This document shows, piece after piece, positions 48,938-60,500 of a stretch of 64,000 nucleotides of DNA. The stretch comes from Eucommia ulmoides (taxonomy: Eukaryota > Streptophyta > Magnoliopsida > Garryales > Eucommiaceae), in the NCBI GenBank assembly GCA_016647705.1, contig JAENRU010000489.1, positions 868,001 through 932,000 on the forward strand, written 5' to 3'. A program made the position numbers and the translations under genes. Under the pieces are notes generated by a model that searched no databases, was not told the DNA's origin, and saw only the letters and a program-made list of their open reading frames with translations. Within the stretch, counting starts at the first letter, position 1; every line of letters starts with the position of its first letter.

Positions 48938-51498
48938 ATGTCTCCAAATCACTCAAACTCCTCAGATTTCTCAATCCAATCGATCGACGCAAACGGGGAG
49001 CTCAGCAATGGCGACGACGAAGAACCTGATTCATCTTCGACGGATCGATCCGAATTGAGCCGGCGAACATCTTCAAGCCCGGGACGCAACTCGCTTCACT
49101 CAGCTCCGAGGAGCCGGCCCAGCTCGCCGTTGTTCAGGTCAGGTCCTTCCAGGTTCTCGAACGGGTGGGTTCGTTCTTCTAGCTCAGCTTCTCCGTGGTT
49201 GCTCGGCGGATGGTTGATGGATCCGAAGACGAGGAAGAACGCGTGGCAGCGGCGGCGCGTGACCGTCGGCGTGGCTGTGTTGATGGTGTGTTTCTTCGTG
49301 ATAAATTGGTGGATGATTTTGCGGATCCAGGAGTCGGGTCGTGGGGCTCGGGTTCTCAAATTCGGGTTCTTGAAATCCAATTCATCACGTGTATTCATTC
49401 GGGTATGAATTTTAATTTTAATTTTTATTATTATGCTTGAATCTATTGCAATATGGGTTTGATTTGATGATGAATTTCGACTATGTTCTTGGAAAGCTGA
49501 TAATATTTATTTTTATTTTATATATAATCCTCTGTTTTTAATTTTGTTATTCTATTTATGACTTATGTTATTTTGATTTTCAATATTTTAGTTAATATTA
49601 ACTATGATATCAAATGCAAATTCTATGTGTAGTTAATATTAACTCGATAGATTTAATTTTGTTAATTTTAATTGAAGAATCAAAAACTTATTCGAAGGAC
49701 TAAAATTAAAGAAAAAAGGCGCTATATTTAACCGTTGCACTTGGTCCAAAGCACAGGGTGAGGGCTGACGAAAATAATATAGGAGTTCAAAGTGCAACCC
49801 TATCTAAACATAGGGGTGTAAAGTGTAATTAATCGTTTAGATTGATATATTAATTATTTGTTTGAAGAAAGAAACATTTAAACTATATTTAACTACTATA
49901 TTTTACTTCAAATTTTTAGCTTATTAATTTGAGCATTTCTAATTTCTTTAACCAAACATGGTAATATCACAATTCATATTTTAACGGGTTAATTACATTT
50001 TATGCCCTTGTGGTTTGACAAAATTGCACTTTATATCCCTGCGGTAGTTTTGTCAGCATTACCCCTTGTTGTTTAAACTTAAGTGCAAAGGTAAAAAATT
50101 TAATTTTTGAGAAGTGACAAATTTACCCTTATACCCGACCCGATCCCCCCAAAAGAAGACCGACCCGACCCGAGGGTATAAATATCAATTAATATTAGAT
50201 GATTTATTAATTTTGATTTTTTGAGATTTGACCGTTAACTTTAACGGAAAATGTAACAGTTGCACTTTACTCTAAATCACATGAAGGGTAAGTGCTTACG
50301 AAAATACACAGGGTGTGAAATGCAATTCGGTCAAATCACAGGGGCAACGTGCCATTCGCCCTATTTATTGTTAAAAACTCCAATTTGTGAATTGAAGGAC
50401 AACCAAACGGCCCCTAACAAACACCAATTTAAAGATCACTTGATTTGTCTTTTTTTTTTTTTTTTTATTATTATTATTATTTTTCAGGAAGAATTAAGGA
50501 AGGTAGGTAAAGGCAAAACTCCACACAAAACTATTCATGCAAAGCTGTTGGCTAAGGCTGCTCATGCATTGGCAGAGGTAAACTTCATATGTGCTAAAGA
50601 TTAATTTAAGGCACTGTTTGGTTGCTTACAATTATCTTCAAAAAAGTATTTTTATTTTAAAGCAGAAGCGAAAAATCAGAAGTGTGTTTGATTGTGAATG
50701 CATATGGTATCTCTTTATCCCTTTTACTCCCTTGAACTTTAATTTTATTTCATTTTAACCCTTCTACTTTAAAAACCTACACATCTCCCCTTTCTACTCT
50801 AAACAGAGAAACTGACATTTTTTTTTTAAAATTTAATATTTAAAGGTAATAAAAGGGAAAAATTAGCATTTTCTCTCTCCAGCTCTCTTTTTCTTTCAAC
50901 TTCTATTTTTATTTTCTTTTTAATGAAGACAAAATATAATAAAAATTATAATAAAGGTTCGTTTTGTCGATTTCATCTAAATTTTAGATGAAATTTTAAT
51001 TTCTCCAATTTTGTTAACATATTTTAAACAAAAAAAAAATTGTTTTCGAATTTATTATCAGTAGAAGGGGATAAAGTGTATTTTTTTTTTCTTTTTAAAG
51101 TATGAGTGACAAAATGAAACAAGAATAAAGTACAATTGCCGGGAAAAAACAAACAATCTATTTGTTGGTTTTTAAAAAAATACTTAATTAATAATGGAAA
51201 TAATTTTTGTTACTTTCTTTTTTTTAACGTTTAAAAAGTACTTAAATGGTGTTATCAAGCGGCGCCTAAGATGGTTATATATGTGTGTGTGTATGTATAT
51301 ATATAAATGCCTGTGTGTCAAATTTTAATCATTTGGTTTGTATTTGTTTTTATTTTATGTTGTTTCAATCCTTAGGGACAGAACAAACCGGAGCCCAAAG
51401 ATCTCTGGGAAGAACCCTATATGCGTGCTGCGTCTTCATGGACTCCTTGCTCTGAGCAACGAGACTGGGAACCTAACGGTGATTCTCTCTTTCTCTCT

Positions 51499-51540
<42 letters not shown>

Positions 51541-54500
51541 GACTAACTCTCTCCTGCTCTCTCTCTAATCTAAATATTTGCAGAGGGAAATAACGGTTAC
51601 ATTATGGTTAGTGCGAATGGCGGGATAAACCAGCAGCGAGTAGCTGTAAGTTGCGTCATTTTTTTGAATTTCTTGATTTTATTTAATTATTTATTTATTT
51701 TATCATTTTTGAGTAATCTTCGATTTAAATTTTATTATTTTATCAACTTAAAAAAAAATATTTTTTTCGGTTCCGCACTACAGGTTTGCAATGCAGTTGC
51801 CGTTGCTAGATTACTTAATGCGACTCTTGTCCTCCCCATTTTTTTGTACAGCAGCGTTTGGAGAGACGCAAGGTATTGAAAGAAAAATTATACGGTTTTC
51901 ACTTAAGGCAGCGTTTGGCAGTACAAAATTGAAGCCTAAAAATTGGAATTTTAGAAATGAACGCATGTATAAATTTGATTTTAGTTCCAATTTCTAGGTT
52001 GCGATTTCTTGAAACCAAACACTACTTTGGCGTTTGTTTAGTGTTTTTTTTGTTCTTAAAATACTCGGAACAGAAACAGAAATATGATGAAAAAAGGGTT
52101 GATTGCATTTTACACCCCTATGGTTTAACCGAATTGCATTGCTCCCCTTGAAATATTTTCGTAAGCACTTGTCCCTCTGTGGTTCAGAGTACCGTTAAAA
52201 TTAACAGTCAAACCTTAAAAAGTCAAAATTAATAAATCATTTAAATTAATTGACATTTATATCCCTGGGTTCAGTGGGGTCGGATAATATCGATTTGTCG
52301 TTTTTTGGGGGATCGGAGTGGGTCGGGTTTGGCCTAATACACGGGTAAATTTGCAATTTTACACAATTTTGTTAATTATTTAACCGTTGCACTTTAATCT
52401 GAACCACATGGGAGGTAAGTGCTTACGAAAATACTGTAGGAGGAAAAATGCAATTTAGTCGAACCACAGGGAGTAAATTACCATCACCCTCCCCCCCCCA
52501 AAAAAATAAGACCATTTTTTTGGGAACAAAACAAAAATGTTCCCAAAAACTGCTAAGCAAACGGTGATTTACCCATGATTTGCTTTCTAAATTGAAAATT
52601 GACTGTCGAATTCTATGATTTTCCTAGTCAATTCGGCGATATCTATAAGGAGGAGCATTTTATCAACTATTTAAAACCCGATATTCGGATTGTGAAGGAA
52701 CTTCCAAAAGAGTTGCAATCATTGGATTTGGAGGCAATCGGTAGTGTGGTCAGATTCTTTTTCTCGAACAATTCCGATAAATCTCGCTAAAGTAGCATTT
52801 GGTTTCATGGAATTGGAGCTTCAGAATTGGATAATTTCTAATAGTAATTCCAAGGCTTGAATTCCGTGAAAGCAAACACTACGGTGGCGTTTGGTTAGTG
52901 TTTTTGTTTCTATTTCTAATAAACTGGGATGAGAATTTTGTTTCCATTTTGGAGTATTCCGGGAATAGAAAAATATTTGGTAACGACCGTTGTCCTGAAA
53001 TTTTTACAGAAACAAGAAACACTTTTGGTTGAAACATTTTTTTCTCTCTCTCTAAATGTATGGTGTCGGTGGGGTGGTCGTGGGAATAGTTTTATGAGAG
53101 CAAATAGGAATCGACATTTATTTCTTTCTTAGATTCTTAAGGAATTCCAAAATTTTGGAAACAGAAACGTGTTTACCAAATGTGTTTCTGTACATTAATT
53201 CGAAATTTTTGGGAGCGGGAACATAAATCAAGGAATGGAAACAGTAATCAAACGGGGCCTGAATGCATAATTTCCAATTATCTCTTTGAATAGCATTTGG
53301 TTTTAAGGAATTGGAGCTTCAGAACCGGATCATTTCCAATTCCAATTCCAAGGCTTGAATTCCGTGCAACCAAACGCTACCTAAATGCTAATTTTCAATC
53401 AATCACTTCAATTAATACATAGAAATTATGGTTTTAGGTGACTGATGCAGACATTGTTAAAGAGGCGAAACCAAGTTTTTATCGGAAATATATCCTTCCG
53501 ATTTTGCATATAAATAGAGTTGTGCATTTTATTGGATTTGGAAATCGGTTGGCGTCGGATCCCATACCATTTCCATTGCAGGTATATATCCAACCCTAAT
53601 GTTATGATCCAATAAATTTTTGTTCTGTTCCCTGAAATTTGTTCTAAAATTCTAGGAACCTAATGAAATGAGTTTTTTAAAGTTTGTAAGCATTTTCTAA
53701 AGTTTATAAGCAGAAATGAATTCTAGGAACATAATGAAACGTGCCCTAAGGCGACATTGTCGAAAAGAAAAAAAATGTTGCTATATTTTTGTTTTTTTTT
53801 TCCTAGTTTTTTGAGAACATAAAAAATAAAAAAAGGCGACCTTCAAAACGGAACCGCATGTTGATTTTTACGAATATATTATTTGAATTTTACGCCTAAT
53901 TTGAGAACTTCATGTTAGAGACTCCGATGCAGATGCAATTTCCATGCTCTTCGATTTGCTCCCAAAATACAAGAAACCGGCGCTTTGCTGATCAAAAGAA
54001 TGCGTCAGAATGCCACGCGATCGGGATTGTTGGATCGTCATCTCGTGGGCCCGTTCGCAACGTCGAAGTCAAAGTCAAAGCCAAAAGTTTCAAGGTACTT
54101 AGCCTTACACTTGAGGTTCGAAATCGATATGGTGGCCCATTCTTTGTGTGAGTTCGGTGGAGGTGAAGAAGAGAGGCGAGAGCTCGAAGCTTATCGTCAG
54201 TTACATTTTCCAGCTTTGACCGAGCTCAAGAAGACCAAAAAGTATGCCTTTTATTTATTTATTATTATTTAGTCCTATTGTTTCTAGAGTACTTTATTCT
54301 TTAGACGTTACCAACTAAAAATAGTTGAATTTAACCATGATAACAAATATAATTTCAACATGTAGCTGATATCAACTAGATGGATTCAATCTAGCTGATA
54401 TTAAATAAAGGACTAAAACCTTATTTCGAGGACTAAAAAATAAAGTTTACAAAATAAAAACAAAAAATTATAGACAATTTTTTTCAAGGATAATATAATA

Positions 54501-56205
54501 GAGAGAAAATAAAAAAGAATAAAAAATTATAGGCGACTTATTTCAAGGATAATATAATTAAATTAATTTTTTCTTTGATTTTCCAAATTTCAAATTGCTC
54601 TTCTTCCCTTGATGCATAGAAAAACCCTAGGGCTTTCTTTTCGAATTTCTATTTCCCAAAAAAAATTATTAAAAAAAATAAAAAATACTCATATCGTTCT
54701 GTTCCAAGTTTTAAGGATTTTTACTTATTTTTATTCCTTCTAGGTTACCTTCACCGGTAGCTCTTAGGTCAGAAGGCTTATGTCCTCTAATGCCGGAAGA
54801 GACGGTTCTTATGCTTGCCGCCCTTGGTTTCAACCGAAAGACGCGCATTTTCTTGGCTGGTGCCCACATTTATGGCGGAAAATCGAGGTTGGCTGTCTTA
54901 ACCACATTGTTTCCTAATTTGGTCACTAAAGAGAACCTTCTCTCCTCATCCGAGATCGAACCCTTCAGAAATTTCTCTTCCCAGGTAAAAAAAATAAAAA
55001 ATAAAAAATAAAATAAATTTTCCTTTTCTCTTGTTTGGCTAATGTTAAGGCTCTATTTGGTTGGATGGAAAACTAGGAATTGTTAAGGCTGTGTTTGGTT
55101 TGGTGAAAAATGGGGGATGGGGAATGCATTTTTCCCTTGTTTGGTACAAGTGACATGAGAAAGAAGGGGAAAAATGGTTAATAAGTAGATGGAAAATAGG
55201 TATTATTAAATAAAAATTTCCTCCTTTTTGGAGGGAAATTGGAAAGAAACTTTGAATATACTTTTATGTCGCCGATACATATATATTTCAAAACATTTTT
55301 TAATTTTTTTTGAAGGGGCAAATTTGCTCTTTTATATATATATATACTATTTTTTGGTGAAAATGGGAAAGAGGGAAAACGGATCGAATTATAGATTGTT
55401 TTTTTTGGGGATTTAGATGTATAGATGGAAAATGAAAAAAAAGAAGAGCGTTTTGCAATTTACATCCCCAAGTTTCAGGGAAATTGCACTTTAGTTACTG
55501 TACTTTTAATTTGAACACATTAAATCTTGGAGTATCCAAATTGTATAAAGTCAGTTCTCCTGCTATTTTCTATGACGGAATTCACTCATGTGGCTGATTT
55601 TGTGTTTGACACGTTGTTGATTTTCATTATAAAAAATGACGGAGTTATTGATTTGGACTGACTTGACACGGTTTGAATACTTCATGGTTTAATGTGTTCA
55701 AATTGAAATACAGGTGCTAAAGTGGGATTTCTCCAAAACTTAGGGGTACAAAGTGTAAAAACTTAGTCCCCCCCCCCCCCCCCTTTCTTGGTATCGTCAA
55801 AACTTCTCTTTTTAATTATTTTTTCCTATGATCATTGATCCAACGAGTTCTTTATATTATGTAACAATGCAGCTAGCAGCATTGGACTTCATAGGTTGTA
55901 CAGCATCGGACGTGTTTGGCATGACGGATTCGGGTAGCCAGCTCTCGTCTCTGGTATCCGGGTATAGGATATACTACGGGCAAGGGACAATGCCAACCAT
56001 ACGTCCAAACAAACGCCGACTGGCCGATATTTTCTTGAAGAACAACACAATAGAGTGGAAAGTCTTCGAGCAAAGAGTGAGGAAAGCCGTTAGGCAAAAC
56101 AAACGAGTCTTTTCGCGACCTATAGGGAGGAGCGTGTATAGATATCCGCGGTGTAAGGAGTGTATGTGTAATGTTGAGGAAGAGATTTTGCTCGGAAAGG
56201 GGTAG
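48938..56205 (+). CDS. O-fucosyltransferase-family protein, complete (656 aa)
   Basis: Ten exons: 48938-49402, 50488-50577, 51376-51478, 51584-51645, 51784-51872, 52628-52748, 53438-53581, 53919-54241, 54744-54984 and 55873-56205; all phases agree. The product is a Golgi-type II membrane protein: a Ser-rich, basic cytosolic N-terminus of about 110 residues, one membrane helix (VGVAVLMVCFFVINWWMIL), then the lumenal GDP-fucose protein O-fucosyltransferase fold. Family motifs in order: SANGGINQQRVAVCNAVAVA, ARLLNATLVLP, YLALHLRFEIDMVAHSLCEF, SEGLCPLMPEE, FLAGAHIYGG and FIGCTASDVFGMTDSGSQ. Length is normal for the plant family, which includes glycosyltransferases for pectin or protein. Which donor and acceptor this one uses is not readable here. 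The promoter side is a pyrimidine-rich leader at about 48760-48890. Confidence 0.94.
49560..49730. repeat. Small GTTAATATTAACT foldback in O-FucT intron 1
   Basis: The word GTTAATATTAACT occurs twice (about 49591 and 49632) with a trailing GAAGGACTAAAATTAAAG. Similar words lie at 41996-42120 and 54300-54430 (CTGATATCAACTAGATGGATT), which suggests one small dispersed family. Confidence 0.45.
49987..50364. repeat. Foldback MITE family B1 in O-FucT intron 1
   Basis: The arm GGGTTAATTACATTTTATGC...AAAATTGCACTTTATATCCC pairs with inverted GGTGTGAAATGCAATTCGG...GCCATTCGCCC. The inner word GACCCGATCCCCCC/GACCCGACCCGAGGG is shared with 52096-52490 and 60470-60885. Confidence 0.7.
50725..51148. repeat. 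Foldback MITE family A in O-FucT intron 2
   Basis: CTTTTACTCCCTTGAACTTT and TTTATTTCATTTTAACCC face inverted GACAAAATGAAACAAGAATAAAGTACAATTG. It is related to 35910-36388 in SRF3. Confidence 0.6.
51498..51542. repeat. (TC)n(TA)n microsatellite
   Basis: A compound dinucleotide tract lies in O-FucT intron 3, about 40 bp before the acceptor of the 51584 exon. Confidence 0.85.
52012..52565. mobile_element. GGCGTTTG-ended MITE with family B1 MITE nested inside
   Basis: The outer ends TTTGGCGTTTGTTTAGTG (52027) and inverted TGCTAAGCAAACGGTGAT (52550) belong to the hAT-like family of 52883. Inside, 52096-52490 is a family B1 foldback with GGGTTGATTGCATTTTACAC at the left and, inverted, AAAATGCAATTTAGTCGAA...ACCATCACCCT at the right. 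Both lie in O-FucT intron 5. Confidence 0.7.
52793..53391. mobile_element. hAT-like MITE between two 90-bp mini-MITEs
   Basis: In O-FucT intron 6, 52883-53260 begins GGTGGCGTTTGGTTAGTG and ends with the inverted-like AATCAAACGGGGCCTG. It is flanked at 52793-52881 and 53291-53391 by two ~90-100-bp repeats, each starting TAGCATTTGGTTT and ending GCTTGAATTCCGTG...CAAACRCTACC. The two flanking repeats are close copies of one another. Confidence 0.65.
55442..55770. repeat. Foldback MITE family B2 in O-FucT intron 9
   Basis: TTGCACTTTAGTTACTGTAC and TTTAATTTGAACACATTAAA face inverted TTTAATGTGTTCAAATTGAA and AAACTTAGGGGTACAAAGTG. The inner pair AAAGTCAG and CTGACTTGACACGG matches 58490-58800 in the neighbouring subtilase. 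Confidence 0.7.
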
Positions 56206-56233
56206 TAAGTGTAATTCTGTTTATTTATTTTTT

Positions 56234-56433
56234 AGGGTTAATAGCACTTTACCTCCTATAATTTGGTCGATTTACACTTTACTCCCCTATAATTTGAAAA
56301 TTGCCGCTTACTCCCTGTGGTTAGATTTTCAAACTATTTACCCCTGATATAGGGGGTAAGTGTACCTAAATCAAGAACACAGGGGTAAGTACAAAACAAC
56401 TAAATTATAGGGGGTAAAGTGCTATTAACCCTA
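56234..56433. mobile_element. 200-bp MITE in the O-FucT 3' UTR
   Basis: TAGGGTTAATAGCACTTTAC is matched by its inverted copy ending CTATTAACCCTA. The arms (ACCTCCTATAATTT and AAATTATAGGGGGT) continue the pairing. It starts 28 bp after the O-FucT stop codon. T-rich flanks on both sides hide any target duplication. Confidence 0.85.
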
Positions 56434-56449
56434 TTTTTAATTTTTTTGG

Positions 56450-57110
56450 GCTAATTTGTATTCATTTTTTCATTAGTTTTGGTTTTGGGTAATTGGGTTT
56501 GCATAGATTCATTTGTAATGTACTTTCATTTTTCACTCTCCAAGAGAATCCATTCTTAGGCAATTTAATTACACTTTGCACCCTCAAAGTATGGGTTGAG
56601 TTGAATTTTGTAATTTTATGTTTTAATTTCATTGTAGTGCTTAAATTACACTTTGTACCCTTAGGGTAATTTCTTGTAATCTCTTTTTTGTTTAATTTTT
56701 TATGGGTAATTTGTATTGATTTGTTCATTAGTTTAGATTTTGAGGTGCATAGATTTTACACTTTGTACCCTCTAATTTTGGGTTGAGTTGAATTTTGTAC
56801 TTTTAAGTTTTAATTTCATCGTATTGCTTCTTAAATTTTTCATGTTTGCGTGTTAATTGCCTCATTTGACTAAACCGTATCGAAATTAAAGGCTTTCGGG
56901 CACATATCAATCAAATTTAAGTTTTTTTTTTTCTATGATGAGCCCCCTAAAATGTGTAATATTGAGTGTACAATTGGTGAGATCTAATCGAAAGACATTC
57001 AAACACAAATTATGAAGTTTTAGGAGTGATGTGGATGAAATTGAAAATGAGGGTACAAAGTGAAAAATAATCTATATTTAAGAGGTACAAAGTATAATTT
57101 AGATATAATA
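56450..57110. repeat. Intergenic foldback with tandem duplication
   Basis: TTACACTTTGCACCCTCAAA (56571) and TTTACACTTTGTACCCTC (56756) start two copies of a ~190-bp block, each with GGGTTGAGTTGAATTTTGTA. The inverted word GAGGGTACAAAGTG near 57050 closes a foldback. No gene is present between the two convergent genes. Confidence 0.55.
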
Positions 57111-57139
57111 TATCCGTCTTCAAACATACAAGAGAAGAG

Positions 57140-57543
57140 ACAAACGTTAATGTATAGAAACGCGTTTGGTAAATATGTGTTTGTTCCTAACTTTTTTAGA
57201 ATAGTTTGTGATTGTTTTATGAATTCCTTAAGAATTTAAGAAACAAAAAAATATTGATTCTTATTTATTTTCAGAAAACTATTTTCACCACCATTCGAGT
57301 TATCACCATGCACCATGCCGAACAACATACATTTTAAGGAAAAAAAAAGAACAAATGTTGCAATCAAACCTGTTTCTTGTTTCTATTCTCATAAATTAAA
57401 AAAAAAAAAAAATCAGGATAATAGTTGTTACCAAACATGTTTCTATTTCCGAAACACTATAGGCAACAAAAATTCTATCCTATCATATCCCATTTTATTG
57501 GAAGTAGAAACAAAAAAACAGAAACACTAACCAAACGCCACCT
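57140..57543. mobile_element. GGTGGCGTTTGG-family MITE, inverted copy
   Basis: This ends ACAGAAACACTAACCAAACGCCACCT at 57543, the exact complement of the family start. At the left is TAGAAACGCGTTTGGTAAAT. It ends about 40 bp from the subtilase stop codon at 57585, so it likely lies in that gene's 3' UTR. Confidence 0.7.
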
Positions 57544-57584
57544 AACATGCTTATTATATATAATATATGTTATTTATTTCCCAT

Positions 57585-60500
57585 TTAGCCCATGGAAATA
57601 GGCAAAAATGACAATGGTATCCTCACCAAATGATCCAAACTCCCTGTCAAAACAATCTCACCAAAGCTAAAATCATCAAGCACTTGGCTCACATTGAGCC
57701 TAATTTCCATATCTTGGACACCATTTGGGGCAATCGAAAACCACGGTGGGTTCAATTCAACCTCCACTCCGTTAGGCTTAAGAACTGCAGTCACGTATAG
57801 TTCTGGTTTGTTCGCGACGTTTAGAAACTGTCGGTGAACAGACCGTGATCCGCACAATGCAGATATGGTGATTGACGGGATGTTGAGATCAGATGGAGAA
57901 TTGAGAGGACGAGCGCAGGTCCCGCCGGTGGCGGTTTTTACTATTGTTGGATCTATCTTGGGGAGGGAACACAAGAAACCTACGTAGTCTTCATATCCTG
58001 AAGAAAAATAAAAAATAGTTGAATTCAACTATTAGCTTCGTATGCATATAAGTTGAAGGGGTAAAATGGTAAAATGTTGTCTTCATAGCCTGCTTCATAA
58101 CTACATTTCACTATTGGCTCCTTATGCACATAATTCCAAGGTTTGACATTTTGTGCCCTGAAGTTTTACCATTATTTCACATTGGTCCCTGTAGTTTCAA
58201 TTTGAACACATAATACCCTAAAGTTCTATAATCATCCCACTTCGGTCCAAATCAATAACTCCATTACAATTTTCCGTCAAAAATTATAATGGAGATAATA
58301 ATTTGGAATTTAGTGGGATGATTAAGAAACTTTTAAATTAAAATCATGGGGATCAAAGTGAAATTTTGGTCAAACTTCAGGGGTACAAAGTGTCAAAGCC
58401 TAAAAAAATAAAAATATTTTCCAGTTACATTTCACTGAGGTTTTCTTTAGTTACCACTTGAATCTCTTGGAAACAATTTCTAAAGAGTTTTTTGCACTTT
58501 ATACCCCTAAAATGTTAGAGAAATCTCACTTTAACCCATATCCTTTCAATTTGAACATGTTAAACCCTTAAATATCCAAATCATGTCAAGTCAGTCTAAA
58601 TCGGTAACTTGTTATACTTTATGATGAAAATTAGTGACATATCAGGCACGGAATCTCCCATGTAGGTGAATTTCATCATAAAAATGACGGAAGGACTGAC
58701 TTGACACGATTTAGATTCTTCAGGGTTTAATGTGTTCAAACTGAAAGGACATGGACAAAAGTAAGATTTCTTTGAAACTTCTGGGGTGCAAAGTTAGAAG
58801 TTTCAAAAAGCTCTTTCATAAATTTACGGAGAAAAATTTACCTGATGAAAGTACGAGACCTGGATCCAGGGCTCGGGCAGGGTTTACAAGGCCGGATCCA
58901 AAATCGAAAGGATTTGCGGGGTTCAAAGTGTCAATATCGAATCCTTGAGCCATCATAGGCTCCCCTTGATTGTCAAACCTTGTTGCAGTAGTTGAAATTG
59001 CTGAAGCAATCATGGAAGGACTCCATGAAGGGTAATGTTGTTTGATAAGTGCAGCTACTCCAGCTACATGGGGGGTGGCCATGCTAGTTCCTGATATAAG
59101 GGCAAAATCGTACCCTAAAAATGTAAAAAAAAAAAAAAAGAGGAGTTATTTTTGCCCATTTTTTGGTGAACAGTTTACGAAATTAAAATTTTACCCATGC
59201 AGTCCACTCGCTACAATAATTTTTTCAGAAGTGCAAAGTTACTATAATTTTTTCGTGTAAAATACTGCAATAATTTTTATGACGTACAGTGATTTTTGAA
59301 TATTTGACAATAATTTTAAATTTCTGAAAAGATTACTATAACGCGTGAACTGTATGAGCTAAAATTTTAATTCCACTGTTAACTTAAAAACCCATTTTTT
59401 AAAACTAAATCTTTAAGGAGACAAAAAAATTAGGGATGTCGACACTTTGCACCCGTAAAGTTTGACCATTATTTTACATTGGTCCCATATAATTTCAATT
59501 TAAAGTTTCGTAATCATCCCACTTTAGTCCAAATCAATAATTTCATTACAATTTCGGACTACAAAGAGTCAATACTAGTGCACCCTACTATATTTAAGGG
59601 GACTTTATCAATATTTTTAACCTCTTTCTTTCCTCCTTATCAATTTTCTAAAATACGTACACACATAGACGCACATTGTATGTATATTTATGAATATTTG
59701 GCTAGACGGAGAAGGAGAGGGAAGGAGAAGATTGGGATTCCCAGAAATCTTCTTTAAAATGGTCAGGAGCATGACAAATCATTGTTTCCTGTTCAAAATT
59801 GTAATGGGCATAATGATCTTGACAGTAGTCGGATCATTAAAAAACTTTAAGGTGTTATATGTTCAAATCGAAACCACGGGGACCAAAGCGAGATTTTGGT
59901 TAAACTTTAGGGGTACAACGTGTCAAATCCCCCAAAATTACAATCAAAACTTTATCATCCACATTGTTAAATAAACTAAACTTTGAGGGTCAAAAGTGTC
60001 AATTACTTACCTGATAGGATGGGATTTAGGACACTCATGGGGCTCCAAGCTGCCCAAATTTGATGGCCTGGGGCCAAAATGTCAGGCTTAAGAACATCAG
60101 TGGGGCTTTTGTGAATATCAATAAAATCAGGCCCTCTTGAAGAAAATCTGCTAACTGTTGGGGCCCTTCCCATGTAAGTTGCAATTCTTCCTTCACCTAT
60201 GCCTGCCCTACCACCATATCTTGTCACATACCTGCTTTTATCCCTATCTGTCTGTTGTTCGTAGTATCCTGATATTATCTGATAAAAAAATATTAGAAAA
60301 TAATTTATTTAATCGTTGCACTTAAGTTTAAGCACATGAAGGGTAAGTGAAGATGAAAATAACATAAGGGTGCAAAGTATAATTCGATCTAACTATAGGG
60401 TGCAAAGTAAAATTAATCCAAAAAAATCAATTATTTTTTTTAAAAATTTTACATGAGTCTCCCCTAAATTATAAAAGAGGTCATTTACACTTTGCTCTAT

